DNA of 7,728 bases from a bacterium. GTDB taxonomy: Bacteria > Eremiobacterota > Eremiobacteria > Baltobacterales > Baltobacteraceae. The stretch is from assembly GCA_021784715.1 (NCBI GenBank), contig JAJYHP010000192.1, forward strand, positions 1 through 7,728, in the 5' to 3' direction. This document shows, one piece after another, positions 6,457-7,728 of the stretch. Under the pieces are notes generated by a model. That model made no database searches and had not been told where the DNA came from. It saw only the letters and a list, made by a program, of their open reading frames with translations. Positions within the stretch are counted from its first letter, which is position 1. Each line of letters begins with the position of its first letter. The position numbers and the translations under genes were made by a program.

Positions 6457-6759
6457 TCACCGCGCGATGCGGTAGCTTCCGCTCGCATCGATCGAGAGGC
6501 GAGCGCCGTCGACGGCGATACTGCGCGTAACGTGGTCCCAGAAGGTCAGCACCTTCAGCGCGATCGGGCGTAAGCGCGCGATATACTCGCGCGCGCGTCG
6601 CGAGAGCGTGAGCGCATCGCGCGCCCACTCCGGACGCTCCGGCGAGAAGGGCGGCGCCTCTAATTCGATCTCGGCGAGGTGCGGAGCGATCGCGGCGAGC
6701 GGATCGTTATAGGCGATCTCCGGGGCGCGTTGCAGCGCTTCGCGTTCAATGCGGCGCAT
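6457..6759 (-). CDS. Hypothetical protein, last gene of the flagellar/sigma block
   Basis: The product has 100 residues and is not recognised. Codon use (ATC, CTC, GAG, GCG and CGC dominant) matches the neighbouring real genes, so it is very likely translated. The sequence is rich in Arg and Ala and has no signal peptide or membrane span. The first third has a Pro-rich patch (LEAPPFSPERPEW, 33-45). The middle (46-72) looks helical and basic (ALTLSRRAREYIARLRPIAL). The end (75-97) suggests two short strands (SIAVDGARLSID, then GSYRI). The start overlaps the 3' end of the sigma-factor gene by 14 bp, so it is probably co-translated; no clear Shine-Dalgarno is seen. Its size and place next to a FliA-like sigma factor raise the idea of an anti-sigma or flagellar accessory protein, but it shows no FlgM-like motif, so no function is assigned. 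Its stop is 12 bp from the stop of the convergent phosphorylase gene. Confidence 0.75.
   Translation of the reverse strand: MRRIEREALQRAPEIAYNDPLAAIAPHLAEIELEAPPFSPERPEWARDALTLSRRAREYIARLRPIALKVLTFWDHVTRSIAVDGARLSIDASGSYRIAR
6465..6490. terminator. Candidate 3'-end hairpin at the convergent junction
   Basis: Arms CGATGCG (6465-6471) and CGCATCG (6484-6490) are perfectly complementary over 7 bp. Inside, after a 2-nt bulge, AGC pairs with GCT around a TTCC tetraloop, giving 10 bp in total. It begins 21 bp after the phosphorylase stop and lies within the last codons of the minus-strand gene. No T-tract follows on either strand, so it is not a classical intrinsic terminator. It may act as a stabilising 3' end or a collision-zone structure, or be chance in GC-rich coding DNA. 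Confidence 0.25.
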
Positions 6760-7417
6760 GGAGCTTCGGGTGCGTGCGCAGCTCGCGCAGCGCGCTGATG
6801 TGCAGTTGCGAGACGCGTTGTCGCGTGATCCCCAGCGAGGAGCCGACGGTGGCGAGCGTCTGCCCGTGCACGTAGTGGTCGAGGAGCACGGTGCGCTTGC
6901 GCCGCGGGAGCTGCGCGATTCCCGCTTCGATAGCGGCGTGGCGTTCGTTACGCAGCACTTCGAGCAGCGGGTCGCCGCTCCAATCGACCGGAACGCGGAC
7001 GTACTTGGGGAGCGGTGAATCGAGCGAGAGCGGGTTGCGTTCGGCGACCTCGGCGGCGCTCGCGCGATACTGCGGAAATTGTTCCTCGAGCCTCCGCTCG
7101 CTCGGCATCGCCCCTTCTCGCGCGGCGAGCGCGAAACGTTCGCGTTCGACGGCGCGCAGTACGCGGCGCGCGCGTTCGCCGACCGGATCGCGCCGACGCA
7201 AGGCGTTGATCATCGAACCGAAAACGATCTTCGCCGCATAGCCTTCGAGCGGTATGCCGAGCGCGGTATCGTAGCGATCGACCGCGCGCACGATCGCGAG
7301 ATATCCCTCGCCGAGCAGTTCTTCGTGCTCGGCCTGACGCACCACGCGCTTCACGCGGCGCGCGAGCCTGCGCACCAGCGGAACGAGCGAGAGAATCGTC
7401 GCGTCGCGCTTCGTCAT
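6746..7417 (-). CDS. fliA: FliA/SigD-like sigma factor (sigma-70 family, group 3)
   Basis: This alternative sigma factor would direct RNA polymerase to a subset of promoters, most likely late flagellar and chemotaxis genes given its neighbours. The 223-residue product contains region 2 at about 11-76 (LVPLVRRLARRV, then EELLGEGYLAIVRAVDRYD, then GYAAKIVFGSMINALRRRD). Region 3 is at about 80-125 (ERARRVLRAVERER, then PSERRLEEQF). Region 4 is at about 160-214, ending in the recognition helix ITRQRVSQLHISALRELR. The RVSQLH motif and the MINALRRRD stretch resemble FliA, SigD and WhiG. It is slightly shorter than typical FliA (about 240-260), mostly through a short N-terminus. Its ATG overlaps the stop of the upstream 48-codon gene (ATGA), indicating coupling. 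The family is certain; the flagellar role is inferred from context, and a different group 3 sigma (for example a WhiG-type) is possible. No anti-sigma gene is recognised in the window. Confidence 0.85.
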   Translation of the reverse strand: MTKRDATILSLVPLVRRLARRVKRVVRQAEHEELLGEGYLAIVRAVDRYDTALGIPLEGYAAKIVFGSMINALRRRDPVGERARRVLRAVERERFALAAREGAMPSERRLEEQFPQYRASAAEVAERNPLSLDSPLPKYVRVPVDWSGDPLLEVLRNERHAAIEAGIAQLPRRKRTVLLDHYVHGQTLATVGSSLGITRQRVSQLHISALRELRTHPKLHAPH

Positions 7418-7560
7418 CGCGCGCCGCCCATCTGCCGCGCAACTTCGTCGGCGAAAGGCTGCAAGATCGCCGAACCCAACGGACCGAGCGTTTTTGCCAA
7501 CGGCGCGAGCGTCTCTTCGAGCAGCAGGCTCTCCATCGTTGCGAGCACCGGTGCGCTCAT
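7414..7560 (-). CDS. Small hypothetical protein between flagellar rod gene and sigma factor
   Basis: The product has 48 residues, starting MSAPVLATMESLLLEETLAP. It is not recognised. Codon use is like that of its neighbours. The frame is tightly fitted: the ATG at 7560 lies 4 bp after the flagellar-gene stop, and its TGA overlaps the sigma-factor ATG by 4 bp. The open frame extends upstream to 7629, but that would run into the flagellar gene, so the ATG at 7560 is chosen. The protein is Leu/Ala-rich and probably two amphipathic helices broken around LGPLGS (25-30). There is no signal peptide; the hydrophobic stretches are too short and charged for a confident membrane span. It may be a coupling or leader cistron for the sigma factor, a small flagellar accessory protein, or a regulator. 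None of these can be chosen from sequence alone. Confidence 0.6.
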   Translation of the reverse strand: MSAPVLATMESLLLEETLAPLAKTLGPLGSAILQPFADEVARQMGGAR

Positions 7561-7564
7561 CTCG

Positions 7565-7728
7565 CTAGCCACGATTGAGATTATCCGCGATGCGCAGCAT
7601 TTCGTCGGCGGCTTGGACGCCCTTCGCATTCGCTTCGTACGCCCGTTGCGCGCCGAGAATCGCCATCATCTCTCGCACCACCGAGACGTTCGATGCTTCG
7701 AGCATCCCGAAGCGAATCTGCGGCTTTC
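7565..7728 (-). CDS. Flagellar basal-body rod protein FlgG/FlgF family, C-terminal fragment
   Basis: The frame enters from the right edge and ends at a TAG at 7565-7567, giving 53 visible residues. They contain FGMLEASNVSVVREMMAILG followed by AQRAYEANAKGVQAADEMLR and a short tail ending NLNRG. The pattern LExSNV, a Glu-Met helix, AQRAYEANxK, then a DEML helix is the conserved C-terminal segment of flagellar rod and hook proteins (FlgG, FlgF, FlgE, FlgC). This segment packs into the coiled-coil core of the axial structure, and the proteins are exported through the flagellar type III system. AQRAYEAN and DEML favour FlgG, the distal rod, but FlgF cannot be excluded without the N-terminal part. 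It is the upstream gene of the minus-strand block, 4 bp before the next start, and shows that the block is flagellar. Confidence 0.9.
   Translation of the reverse strand, partial: KPQIRFGMLEASNVSVVREMMAILGAQRAYEANAKGVQAADEMLRIADNLNRG

Noticed and set aside
6459..6473. ACCGC/GCGGT stem as a terminator of the convergent genes
   Set aside because: It has only 5 bp and no T-run on either strand, and the overlapping 10-bp stem at 6465-6490 is stronger.
7561..7629. Upstream extension of the 48-codon gene to 71 codons
   Set aside because: It would overlap the conserved end of the flagellar rod gene, and the added residues are antisense-like (Arg/Cys/Lys mix). The ATG at 7560 fits the 4-bp spacing.

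Overview
The window is high-GC bacterial chromosome, roughly 60% GC or slightly more by eye, with strong preference for G/C-ending codons. It is packed with genes in two blocks that converge near position 6450. Positions 1-6444 read on the plus strand: the tail of an S4-domain RNA-binding protein, whiA, a glycolytic cluster gap-pgk-tpiA-gpmI, and a purine nucleoside phosphorylase. Positions 6457-7728 read on the minus strand: the tail of a flagellar rod/hook protein of the FlgG/FlgF family, a 48-codon gene of unknown function, a FliA/SigD-like sigma factor, and a 100-codon gene of unknown function.

The organism cannot be fixed from this window alone. WhiA directly upstream of gap-pgk-tpi is a well-known arrangement in Actinobacteria and Firmicutes. 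The codon use, the flagellar genes and the divergent protein sequences would also fit a lesser-known Terrabacteria lineage such as Eremiobacterota (WPS-2), Chloroflexota or Armatimonadota. Eremiobacterota is my preferred guess, at low confidence.

The plus-strand block encodes four consecutive enzymes from triose phosphate isomerisation to 2-phosphoglycerate: TpiA, GapA, Pgk and GpmI. Enolase is not in the window. The genes are separated by 4 bp (gap/pgk) or overlap by 4 bp (pgk/tpiA as ATGA, tpiA/gpmI as GTGA), so translational coupling of one mRNA is likely. The phosphorylase follows 25 bp later behind a perfect Shine-Dalgarno sequence and could feed ribose-1-phosphate towards the same pathway. 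The only sizeable gap in the block is 133 bp before gap. It holds a short palindrome, a bulged hairpin and a good ribosome binding site, but no convincing promoter.

The minus-strand block is the downstream end of a flagellar operon. Its genes are 4 bp apart or overlap by 4 and 14 bp, and the convergent junction with the phosphorylase gene is only 12 bp, so any terminator must lie inside coding sequence. No mobile element, CRISPR array, tRNA or rRNA was seen. Most of the window is ordinary housekeeping sequence. The points most worth a second look are the two unknown small genes around the sigma factor, the unusual residues in TpiA, the leader structures before gap, and the conserved whiA-gap neighbourhood.
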